Positions 1 through 7,218 of a DNA stretch of 64,000 bases are shown here, piece after piece. The stretch is from Gammaproteobacteria bacterium. GTDB lineage: Bacteria; Pseudomonadota; Gammaproteobacteria; Burkholderiales; Gallionellaceae. A program made the translations under genes and the position numbers. The first letter of the stretch is position 1; every line of letters starts with the position of its first letter. The stretch covers positions 1-64,000 of the forward strand of contig JAHJNJ010000024.1 of NCBI GenBank assembly GCA_018820925.1, in the 5' to 3' direction. A model generated the notes under the pieces. The model saw only the letters and a program-made list of their open reading frames with translations, did no database searches and had not been told where the DNA came from.

Positions 1-660
1 CTCGCCGAGTTGGTTCCGACGTTTGTCCCGCCCTTCCTCCACTGATAGGAGAGTGGCGCGGTTCCGGTCGCGATGACATTGAATGTCGCAGTCTGCCCCA
101 CCGTAACCGATTTGTTTGCCGGTTGAGTGGTGATGGCAGGAGCGACCGGCGTGGCCGTGACTGTGAGCGTTGCATTGTTACTGGTGACGTCACCCGCAGA
201 ATTGCTCACAACCACACTGTAGCTGGCTCCGCTATCTGTCAATAAAGTTGCGGGAGTTGTGTAACTCGCGGAATTGGCTCCAACAATGTTTGTTCCATTC
301 TTCCTCCACTGGTAAGAGAGTGGCGCGGATCCGGTCGCAATGACATTGAATGTCGCAGCCTGCCCCTCCATAATCGACACGTTTGCCGGTTGAGTGGTGA
401 TGGCTGGGACGGCCGTCACTGTGAGCGTTGCATTGTTACTGGTGACGTCACCCGCAGAATTGCTCACGACCACACTATAGCTGGCTCCGCTATCGGTCAA
501 TACTGTGGCGGGGGTGGTGTAGCTCGCCGAGTTGGTTCCGACGTTTGTCCCGTTTCTCCTCCACTGGTAAGTGATGGGCATGGTTCCGGATACGGCGACA
601 TTGAATGTCGCAGCCTGCCCCGCAGTGACAGATCTGTTTGCAGGCTGTGTCGTGATTGCG
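1..660 (-). repeat. Tandem DNA repeat coding Ig-like units
   Basis: At least two and a half copies of a 255-267 bp unit are arranged in tandem inside the lipoprotein gene. Anchors such as GAATGTCGCA recur at 81, 348 and 604, and GGTGACGTCACCCGCAGA recurs near 183 and 441. Adjacent copies are nearly identical at the nucleotide level, which indicates recent duplication or gene conversion. The copy number is likely to vary between strains. Confidence 0.8.
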
Positions 661-1034
661 GGTGCAACCGGGACGGCGGTTACCGTAAGCAATGTGGAAT
701 TTGTTCTCCCGCCATACGAAGCTTCTATGGTCGTCTCGCCTGGTCCGGTGGCCGTTGCCAATCCAGCACTCGTGACCGTTGCTGTGGTTGTGTCCGTGGA
801 ATTCCATGTTGCATCTGACGTTAAATCAACAGTCGAATCATCCGTGAGTGTTCCGGTGGCGACGAACTGCTGGGTACCACCTTGAACAATTCCGGGGGTC
901 GCCGGTGCAATGCTGATGGATGCGAGGGATGCGGTCAGCGCCTCATTCTTCGGCTCATCAGCAACACCTCCACCACAACCTGAAAGGATGAAAATCAACA
1001 TCCACAATGTTGCCTGAAAGCATGACTTCCTCAT
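1..1034 (-). CDS. Secreted Ig-like repeat lipoprotein (5' part, runs off the left edge)
   Basis: The reading frame is open from an ATG at 1034 to the window edge (about 344 codons) and has an AGGAG ribosome site 8 nt upstream. The first 20 residues form a lipoprotein signal with the lipobox LSGC, Cys20 being the predicted lipidated residue. Residues about 36-115 resemble a bacterial Ig-like group 2 (BIG2) domain. From about residue 118 there are near-identical Ig-like units with the signatures Y-Q-W-R-(R/K)-N-G and S-Y-S-V-V-V-S-N-S-A-G. Proteins of this design are usually surface or extracellular adhesion or carbohydrate-binding modules, but no catalytic domain is visible here and the C-terminus is missing. 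The function is therefore open; lipoprotein and Ig repeats are seen directly. Confidence 0.8.
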   Translation of the reverse strand, partial: MRKSCFQATLWMLIFILSGCGGGVADEPKNEALTASLASISIAPATPGIVQGGTQQFVATGTLTDDSTVDLTSDATWNSTDTTTATVTSAGLATATGPGETTIEASYGGRTNSTLLTVTAVPVAPAITTQPANRSVTAGQAATFNVAVSGTMPITYQWRRNGTNVGTNSASYTTPATVLTDSGASYSVVVSNSAGDVTSNNATLTVTAVPAITTQPANVSIMEGQAATFNVIATGSAPLSYQWRKNGTNIVGANSASYTTPATLLTDSGASYSVVVSNSAGDVTSNNATLTVTATPVAPAITTQPANKSVTVGQTATFNVIATGTAPLSYQWRKGGTNVGTNSA

Positions 1035-1177
1035 GTTCTATACTCCTGTGAAAACGACTGACTGAATGGGTGCAAACTGGAAATGCGGATACCGGGGAGT
1101 TGTCTGGATTAAAGCGGATTAAGATCCTTGGGGTATTTCCAGAGGCTACAGCAAATTTTTATCACGCCAGCTCAATA

Positions 1178-1202
1178 TTGTCCATATTAATAATATGGAC
1201 AA
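1178..1202. promoter_or_regulatory. Perfect 25-bp palindrome, candidate operator
   Basis: The two 12-nt arms (TTGTCCATATTA and its exact complement) flank a single central A at 1190. The spacing is too tight for an RNA hairpin, so a dimeric regulator site is more likely. It lies between the divergent Ig-lipoprotein and mnh transcripts and covers the ATG at 1195 of a 50-codon frame. The cognate regulator is not identifiable in the window. Confidence 0.5.
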
Positions 1203-1347
1203 GCTGGAACTGATTGAACTACCCACCATCCCTGCGGCACGACGGAAATGCACGGAACATCCGGAACGGGCCTTTACCCGAAACTTCGCCACGCAACTCA
1301 AGGGACAACTGACGGCTCCGGCAGCCGATTTCGTCACCCCGAGCTAA
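1195..1347 (+). CDS. Possible 50-aa leader or fragment upstream of mnhA
   Basis: An ATG inside the palindrome opens a 50-codon frame ending in TAA 21 nt before mnhA. The product is basic (MDKLELIELPTIPAARRKC at its start) with no recognisable domain or membrane segment. There is no convincing ribosome site. It may be a remnant of a longer gene or a leader peptide, and it may equally be chance. Confidence 0.25.
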   Translation: MDKLELIELPTIPAARRKCTEHPERAFTRNFATQLKGQLTAPAADFVTPS

Positions 1348-1368
1348 AGGCTTGGATAAGATACGGAC

Positions 1369-4164
1369 ATGGCATCCTCCCAATTGCTCATCGCTATCGT
1401 TGTCACCGCACTATTAGCCAGCCCGTTGCCGTTGCTGGCGCAACGTTACGGACGCGGCGCGGCGGCGCTGTGCAGTGCGCTGGTGATCACGGTTTGTCTC
1501 GCTCTGCTGTCACCGCTGATCCCCGAGGCGATGAATGGCGTCGTGCTGCTGGCAAGCGTTGTCTGGCTGCCTGACTGGGGGCTTGCGCTGTCCTTCCGCC
1601 TCGACGGCCTCGGCCTGATGTTCAGCCTGCTGATCATGGGCATCGGTCTGCTGGTCACGCTGTACGCCTATTACTATCTGGACGGACACGACAAACTGGG
1701 GCGCTTCTACACGCTGCTGCTGCTGTTCATGGCGGCGATGCTGGGTGTGGTGCTGTCCGAGAACCTGCTGTTACTGGTGGTGTTCTGGGAGCTCACCAGC
1801 CTCGCCTCTTTCCTGTTGATCTCCTACAAACATGAGAGCTACGAATCGCGCCTGTCCGGGCGCATCGCGCTGGCGGTCACCGGCGGCGGCGGACTGGCGC
1901 TGTTCGCGGGCGTGCTGCTGCTGGGTCATATCGCGGGCAGCTTCGAACTGTCGGCGGTGCTGGCCGCGGGCGAACATATCCGCGCGCACGAGCTGTACGC
2001 GCCCATGCTGATCCTCGTGCTGCTCGGCGTATTCACCAAATCGGCGCAGTTCCCCTTCCATTTCTGGCTGCCGCAGGCCATGGCCGCGCCCACACCGGTG
2101 TCTGCCTACCTGCACTCGGCGACCATGGTGAAGGCGGGCGTGTTCCTGCTGGCGCGTCTGTATCCGGCGCTGGCCGGCAGCGACCTGTGGTTCTGGCTGG
2201 TCAGCGGCACCGGCGCGCTCACGCTGGTGTATGCCGCCTTTCTCGCCTTCTACCGCTACGACTTCAAGGGCCTGCTGGCCTATTCCACCATCAGCCACCT
2301 TGGCCTGATCACGCTGCTGTTCGGGCTCGACACGCCGCTGTCGGTGGTGGCCGGCGTGTTCCACATCATCAACCACGCCATCTTCAAGGCCTCGCTGTTC
2401 ATGGCGGCCGGCATCGTCGACCACGAGTGCGGCACGCGCGACATGCGCCGCGTCAACGGCCTGTTCAAGTTCATGCCGATCACCGCCACCCTGGCCATCG
2501 TCGCCGCCGGGTCGATGGCGGGGGTGCCGCTGCTCAACGGCTTTCTCAGCAAGGAGATGTTCTTCGCCGAGACGGTGGGCCATCCGGTGTTCGACGAGAT
2601 CAAATGGTTGCTGCCCACCTTTGCCACACTGGCCGGCATCCTCGCCGTGGCCTATTCGTCGCGCTTCATCCACGACGTGTTCTTCAACGGCGATCCGGTC
2701 GACCTGCCGCGCAAACCGCACGAGCCGCCGCGCTGGATGCGCGCACCCGTGGAGGTGCTGGTGACGCTGTGCCTGCTGGTCGGCATCTTCCCGCAGTGGA
2801 GCATCGCCCCCATCCTCAATGTCGCCGCCGGTGCGGTGCTGCAACAGGAACTGCCCCCGTTCCACCTGGCGGTGTGGCACGGCTTGAACGCGCCGTTCAT
2901 GATGAGCCTGGTCGCACTGGCGGGCGGCATCGCGCTGTATGCCATGCGCCATCGCCTTTATGCACTGTACGACCGGCTGCCTACCATCCACGCCAGCATC
3001 GTGTTCGAGCGCGCTTACGAGAACATGGTGGCTGCTGCGCGATTACTGATCGCCTGGATGGACAACGGATCATTGCAGCGTTACCTCGCGCTGTTCGTCG
3101 CCTTCGTGCTGGCGCTGGGCGGCTGGGCCTGGCGGTCCGCACCCGCCTCCGCGCTGCCTGTCGTCACGCAGGCGCCCGACGCGGCCAGCCTCGTCGCGCT
3201 CGGGATGCTGGCCGCGGCCGCCACCGGTGTGCTGCTGCTGCACCGACGCCGCCTCATCGCCATCGTGTTCACCAGCATGATCGGCCTGATCGTGGCGCTG
3301 ACCTTCGTGCGCTTCTCCGCACCCGACCTGGCACTCACCCAGCTTTCGGTCGAGGTGGTCACCATCGTGCTGCTGCTGCTGGCGCTGTATTACCTGCCGC
3401 CGGCTTCGCCCGCCGAGGACGCCATGCCGCGCATCCTGCGCGACGCACTGCTGGCGGTCGCCGCCGGTGTCGGGCTGGGTGCGGCGAGCTATGCCATGCT
3501 GACTTCGCCGTTCGACACCCTCTCCGGTTTCTACCTGGCTGAGTCGCTGCCGGGCGGGGGCGGCAGCAATGTGGTGAACGTGATCCTGGTGGACTTCCGC
3601 GGCTTCGACACGCTGGGCGAGATCACCGTGCTGGCGATGGTGGGACTGGCCGCGCATGCGCTGCTCGACCAGTTGGTGCTCAAGGCGCCGCCGCGCGACG
3701 ACGAAGGCAGGACATGGGCTGCCGAGCGCCATCCGCTGTTTCTGCAGATGCTGATGCGGCCGCTGCTGCCGTTGGCGCTGATGGTGTCGGTGTACATCTT
3801 CCTGCGCGGCCACAACCTGCCGGGCGGCGGCTTTGTCGCGGGGCTGGTGACTGGCGTCGCCTTGATCCTGCAATACCTCGCCAGCGGCATCGGTTTCGCC
3901 TCGGCCCGCTTGCCGCAGCGACTGCCCCTGTTCCTCGCGACGGGATTGTTCGCGGCCCTGGGCGCGGGCGCCGCGAGCTGGCTGTTCGGTCGCCCCTTCC
4001 TCACCAGCGCGCACGGGCATGTCACCCTGCCGCTGCTCGGCGACATCGAACTAGCCTCCGCCATGGTGTTCGACCTCGGCGTGTATCTCGTGGTGGTCAG
4101 TGTGGTGCTGATGGTGCTGGCGGAACTGGGCAAGTTATCCGTGAGCCATGAGGGGACAAACTGA
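1369..4164 (+). CDS. mnhA: Mrp/Mnh Na+/H+ antiporter, fused A and B subunits
   Basis: This 931-residue polytopic membrane protein is the large subunit of the multisubunit Mrp (Mnh/Sha) antiporter, which exchanges cytoplasmic Na+ (and in some cases K+) for external protons. Residues up to about 480 match the NuoL/MrpA proton-translocating domain, with the conserved VFWELTSLASFLLISYKHE stretch and the WLPQAMAAPTPVSAYLHSAT motif with its following Lys. The last 140 residues (from RHPLFLQMLMRPLLPL) match MrpB, so A and B are fused as in many proteobacteria. The stop overlaps the mnhC start (TGATG), which implies translational coupling. It heads the operon mnhAB-C-D-E-F-G. Confidence 0.95.
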   Translation: MASSQLLIAIVVTALLASPLPLLAQRYGRGAAALCSALVITVCLALLSPLIPEAMNGVVLLASVVWLPDWGLALSFRLDGLGLMFSLLIMGIGLLVTLYAYYYLDGHDKLGRFYTLLLLFMAAMLGVVLSENLLLLVVFWELTSLASFLLISYKHESYESRLSGRIALAVTGGGGLALFAGVLLLGHIAGSFELSAVLAAGEHIRAHELYAPMLILVLLGVFTKSAQFPFHFWLPQAMAAPTPVSAYLHSATMVKAGVFLLARLYPALAGSDLWFWLVSGTGALTLVYAAFLAFYRYDFKGLLAYSTISHLGLITLLFGLDTPLSVVAGVFHIINHAIFKASLFMAAGIVDHECGTRDMRRVNGLFKFMPITATLAIVAAGSMAGVPLLNGFLSKEMFFAETVGHPVFDEIKWLLPTFATLAGILAVAYSSRFIHDVFFNGDPVDLPRKPHEPPRWMRAPVEVLVTLCLLVGIFPQWSIAPILNVAAGAVLQQELPPFHLAVWHGLNAPFMMSLVALAGGIALYAMRHRLYALYDRLPTIHASIVFERAYENMVAAARLLIAWMDNGSLQRYLALFVAFVLALGGWAWRSAPASALPVVTQAPDAASLVALGMLAAAATGVLLLHRRRLIAIVFTSMIGLIVALTFVRFSAPDLALTQLSVEVVTIVLLLLALYYLPPASPAEDAMPRILRDALLAVAAGVGLGAASYAMLTSPFDTLSGFYLAESLPGGGGSNVVNVILVDFRGFDTLGEITVLAMVGLAAHALLDQLVLKAPPRDDEGRTWAAERHPLFLQMLMRPLLPLALMVSVYIFLRGHNLPGGGFVAGLVTGVALILQYLASGIGFASARLPQRLPLFLATGLFAALGAGAASWLFGRPFLTSAHGHVTLPLLGDIELASAMVFDLGVYLVVVSVVLMVLAELGKLSVSHEGTN

Positions 4165-4490
4165 TGGAAGCGATCATCTCCATCGCCATCGGCCTGCTCA
4201 CCGCCTGCGGCGTGTACCTGCTGCTGCGCGCGCGCACCTTCCCGCTGATCCTCGGACTCACGTTGCTGTCTTACGCGGTCAACCTGTTCCTGTTCGCCAG
4301 CGGGCGGTTGCGCATGGATGCGCCGCCGCTGATCCGCGACGGCGCGAGCTACACCGACCCGCTGCCGCAGGCGCTGGTGCTCACCGCCATCGTCATCGGC
4401 TTCGGCATGACCGCCTATCTGGTGATGCTGGCCTTGCGCGCCCTGAATGAATCGGGCGACGACCATGTGGATGCGAGGGAAAAAATATGA
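4164..4490 (+). CDS. mnhC: Mrp/Mnh antiporter subunit C (NuoK-like)
   Basis: A 108-residue protein with three predicted membrane helices, the size and pattern of MrpC/NuoK. It forms part of the membrane core of the Mrp Na+/H+ antiporter. The start overlaps the mnhA stop. Its own stop (4488-4490) overlaps an ATG at 4487 that has a GAGGGA ribosome site. That ATG would be the natural start of mnhD but is now followed by a repeat insertion, so coupling between C and D looks disturbed. Confidence 0.93.
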   Translation: MEAIISIAIGLLTACGVYLLLRARTFPLILGLTLLSYAVNLFLFASGRLRMDAPPLIRDGASYTDPLPQALVLTAIVIGFGMTAYLVMLALRALNESGDDHVDAREKI

Positions 4491-4626
4491 CCGAGAAAAT
4501 TCGGACGAAAGCCGGATTTTGTTGCCTGGCCTCTGTAGGTGCGAATTCATTCGCACGTCGCACAAGTTCATGTGCGAATGAATTCGCACCTACATGGCCT
4601 TTCTATTTGGCATTTGCAAGATGACC
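4487..4626. mobile_element. Palindromic repeat insertion between mnhC and mnhD
   Basis: The hexamer ATGACC occurs at 4487-4492 and again at 4621-4626, bounding 128 bp of apparently inserted DNA. At its core is a perfect 23-bp inverted repeat (4534-4556 and 4572-4594, beginning TGTAGGTGCGAATTC) with a 15-nt loop. A second small hairpin (AAAATTCGG/CCGGATTTT) lies at 4496-4520. The natural ATGA overlap of mnhC with mnhD is reconstituted if the segment is removed. This fits a MITE-like insertion with target duplication; no transposase is encoded. Confidence 0.6.
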
Positions 4627-6144
4627 CAGCACGCCGCCATCCTGCCCATCCTGATCCCGTTCGTTGCGGCATTGCTGCAACTGGCGGCGAAGGGCTACGG
4701 CATCGGCGTGCAGCGCGCCATCGGCCTCGCCGGTACATTGCTCGGCGCGGTTGCCGCGCTCTGGCTGGTGTGGCTTGCCGACGACGGCATGGTGCGGGTG
4801 TATGCGCTGGGCGACTGGGCGGCGCCGTTCGGTATCGTGCTCGCGGTGGACCGGCTGGCTGCCGCCATGGCGTTGCTCACCGCGCTGCTGGGGCTCGGCG
4901 CATTGCTGTATGCCAGCGCCGGTTTCGATACCCAGGGACGTCATTTCCATCCGTTGTTCCAGTTGCAGTTGTTCGGACTGCAGGGCGCATTCCTCACCGG
5001 CGACCTGTTCAACCTGTTCGTGTTCTTCGAGGTGATGCTGCTCGCGTCCTATGTGCTGCTGGCGCACGGCGGCGGCATGGCGCGCACGCGCGCCGGCATC
5101 GCTTACGTGGCGCTGAACCTGGCCGGATCGGCGTTGTTCCTGATCGCGCTCGGCATGCTGTACGGCTCGCTGGGCACACTGAATCTGGCCGACGTGGCGC
5201 TGCGTCTGCAAACACCGGGGATAGATGTCGCAACGGCGCGACTCGCCTGCATGCTGCTGGTCGCCGTGTTCGCCTTGAAAGCGGCCTTGCTGCCGCTGTC
5301 GTTCTGGCTGCCGCATGCCTATGCCGCCGCAGGCGCGCCGGTCGCTGCACTCTTTGTCATCATGACCAAAGTCGGCATCGTTGCCATCCTGCGCGTGCAG
5401 GCCATCGCACTTGATCCGGCCACGGTTACCGCCGACCTGCTGAGCGGCTGGCTGCTGCCGCTTGCGCTGGCCACTGTGCTGTTCGCCGCCGTCGGTGCAC
5501 TGGCCGCGCCGCGCCTGCGCGACCTTACCGCCTGGCTGGTGCTGGCTTCCGCCGGCACCTTGCTGCTCGCACCCGTCTTCCCGCAGGCGAACGTCAGCGC
5601 CGCCGCGCTGTATTACCTCGTGCAATCCAGTTTCGTTGCCGCCGCGCTGTTCCTGCTGGCGGAACAGATCGCGGTGCGCCGCGGCGAAGTCGCCGATGCC
5701 TTCCAGCCCGGCCCGCGCATCCACGCACCATGGCTGGGACTGGCTTTCCTGTTGTCCGCCGCCAGCGTCGTCGGGCTGCCGCCGTTCGCAGGCTTCATCG
5801 GCAAGCTGATGCTGCTGACCGCGCTGCGCGACAGCGGCGATATGGTGGCGATATGGTCCGTATTGCTGTTCGCCGGACTGCTGTTGATGCTGGCACTGGC
5901 CAAGGGCGGCGGACGCTTGCTGTGGGAACGCAGCCCGCACCATCCGCATGCCAGCACCGCGCGTAGCGGCTGGCGCCGCAGCACGGCCATCGTCCTGCTG
6001 GTATCGCCCGCGCTGCTGCTCGCCCTGTTCGCCCGACCGGTAGCGGATTACGCAGCGCGCGCCGCAGCGCAGTTGCATGACCCACAAGCCTATGTTTCCG
6101 CCGTGCTCGGCACGCAAAATATCGAACGGGAGCGCAAGCCATGA
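4621..6144 (+). CDS. mnhD: Mrp/Mnh antiporter subunit D (NuoN/NuoL-like)
   Basis: The 507-residue product is a polytopic NuoN-like subunit of the Mrp antiporter, with conserved FEVMLLASYVLL and the Lys-bearing LLPLSFWLPHAYAAAGAPVAALF segment of the proton path. I start it at 4621 (MTQHAAILP) because this reproduces the family N-terminus. An in-frame ATG at 4594 would add nine residues encoded by the upstream repeat. The ribosome site in front of 4621 is weak (GCAAG). The stop overlaps the mnhE start (ATGA). Expression could be reduced by the inserted palindrome directly upstream. Confidence 0.93.
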   Translation: MTQHAAILPILIPFVAALLQLAAKGYGIGVQRAIGLAGTLLGAVAALWLVWLADDGMVRVYALGDWAAPFGIVLAVDRLAAAMALLTALLGLGALLYASAGFDTQGRHFHPLFQLQLFGLQGAFLTGDLFNLFVFFEVMLLASYVLLAHGGGMARTRAGIAYVALNLAGSALFLIALGMLYGSLGTLNLADVALRLQTPGIDVATARLACMLLVAVFALKAALLPLSFWLPHAYAAAGAPVAALFVIMTKVGIVAILRVQAIALDPATVTADLLSGWLLPLALATVLFAAVGALAAPRLRDLTAWLVLASAGTLLLAPVFPQANVSAAALYYLVQSSFVAAALFLLAEQIAVRRGEVADAFQPGPRIHAPWLGLAFLLSAASVVGLPPFAGFIGKLMLLTALRDSGDMVAIWSVLLFAGLLLMLALAKGGGRLLWERSPHHPHASTARSGWRRSTAIVLLVSPALLLALFARPVADYAARAAAQLHDPQAYVSAVLGTQNIERERKP

Positions 6145-6632
6145 AGCGCCGCCTGCTCCCGCGTCCCGGGCTATCTGCGGCACTCTTCCTGTTATGGGCA
6201 GTGCTGAGCAATGCCGCATCGGCGGCCACGCTGCTGCTCGGTGCGTTGCTGGCCCTGCTGTTGCCGCACATCGCGGCGCCGTTCTGGCCGGATGCGCCGC
6301 GGCTCGCACGCCCGTTTGTTGCGGTCAGGTTTGCGGCGCGCATCGTCTGGGACATGCTGCTCGCCAATGTCGCGGTGGCACGACGTGTGGTCGGGCCGCT
6401 GGCGAAACTGCATCCCGCCTTCATCGAGGTGCCGCTGGATCTGCGCGACCCGTTCGCCGCGACGGTGCTGGGCAGCATTGTGTCGCTGACGCCGGGCACG
6501 GTGTCCATCGACGTGGACCGCGAACGCTGGGTGCTGCAGGTGCACGCGCTGGATGCGCCAGACCCGGATGCATTGATCCGCCAGATCAAGCAACATTATG
6601 AAGCGCCGATCAGGGAGATATTCTCATGCTGA
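6141..6632 (+). CDS. mnhE: Mrp/Mnh antiporter subunit E
   Basis: The 163-residue protein matches MrpE: two or three membrane helices at the N-terminus, then a cytoplasmic tail with the family hallmark ATVLGSIVSLTPGTVSID. MrpE is needed for assembly of the antiporter membrane complex. It overlaps mnhD by 4 bp and mnhF by 7 bp, showing a tightly coupled operon. Length is normal. Confidence 0.93.
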   Translation: MKRRLLPRPGLSAALFLLWAVLSNAASAATLLLGALLALLLPHIAAPFWPDAPRLARPFVAVRFAARIVWDMLLANVAVARRVVGPLAKLHPAFIEVPLDLRDPFAATVLGSIVSLTPGTVSIDVDRERWVLQVHALDAPDPDALIRQIKQHYEAPIREIFSC

Positions 6633-6895
6633 ACTTTGCCATCGAACTGGGTTTCGTCTTCATCGGCCTTGCCATGCTGCTCAACCTGTGGCGGCTGGTG
6701 AAGGGTCCCGACATCACCGACCGCATCCTCGCGCTCGACACCATCAACATCAACGCCATTGCGTTGCTGGTGCTGTTCGGCATCCGCGCGGCCAGCAGCG
6801 CATATTTCGAGGCCGCGCTGCTGCTGGCCGCGATGGGCTTTGTCGCCACCGTGGCACTGTGCAAATTCCTTCTGCGCGGGGATATCATCGAATGA
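6626..6895 (+). CDS. mnhF: Mrp/Mnh antiporter subunit F
   Basis: The 89-residue protein has three membrane helices and the conserved RLVKGPDITDRILALDTININ loop typical of MrpF. MrpF proteins are small subunits of the Mrp complex and have been linked to Na+ and cholate efflux in Bacillus. It overlaps mnhE upstream and shares ATGA with mnhG downstream. Confidence 0.93.
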   Translation: MLNFAIELGFVFIGLAMLLNLWRLVKGPDITDRILALDTININAIALLVLFGIRAASSAYFEAALLLAAMGFVATVALCKFLLRGDIIE

Positions 6896-7206
6896 ACTCC
6901 GCCGTCGAATTTATTGTCTCCGCTTTGATCCTGCTCGGTGCACTGTTCGCGCTGCTGGGCTCGGTGGGACTGGCGCGGTTGCCGGATTTCTTCACCCGCC
7001 TGCACGGGCCGACCAAGGCGACCACGCTGGGCGTGGGGGCGATGGTGCTGGCTTCCGCGCTGTATTTCACCGCCACGCGCGACGGCGTCAGCCTGCACGA
7101 GATCGCGGTGATGCTGTTCCTGTTCATCACCGCGCCGGTATCGGCGCACCTGCTGGCCAAGGCGGCGTTGCACCGGCAGACCGACAAGGAAGACGAAACG
7201 CATTGA
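6892..7206 (+). CDS. mnhG: Mrp/Mnh antiporter subunit G
   Basis: The 104-residue protein carries the MrpG signature GLARLPDFFTRLHGPTKATT followed by two further hydrophobic helices. The start at 6892 overlaps the mnhF stop (ATGA), and this start gives the family N-terminus. It is the last antiporter gene. Only 12 nt, including a GGAGG ribosome site, separate it from the P-type ATPase, so the two are probably co-transcribed. Confidence 0.93.
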   Translation: MNSAVEFIVSALILLGALFALLGSVGLARLPDFFTRLHGPTKATTLGVGAMVLASALYFTATRDGVSLHEIAVMLFLFITAPVSAHLLAKAALHRQTDKEDETH

Positions 7207-7218
7207 GAGGAGGCAAGC

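Noticed and set aside
1-660. Regularly spaced repeats considered as a CRISPR array
   Set aside because: The unit is about 260 bp, divisible by three and translates into Ig-like domains; there are no short repeats with unique spacers.
4487-4620. 44-codon frame starting MTEKIRTKAG after mnhC
   Set aside because: It is produced by the repeat insertion reading out of the original mnhD start; the sequence has no relation to antiporter subunits.
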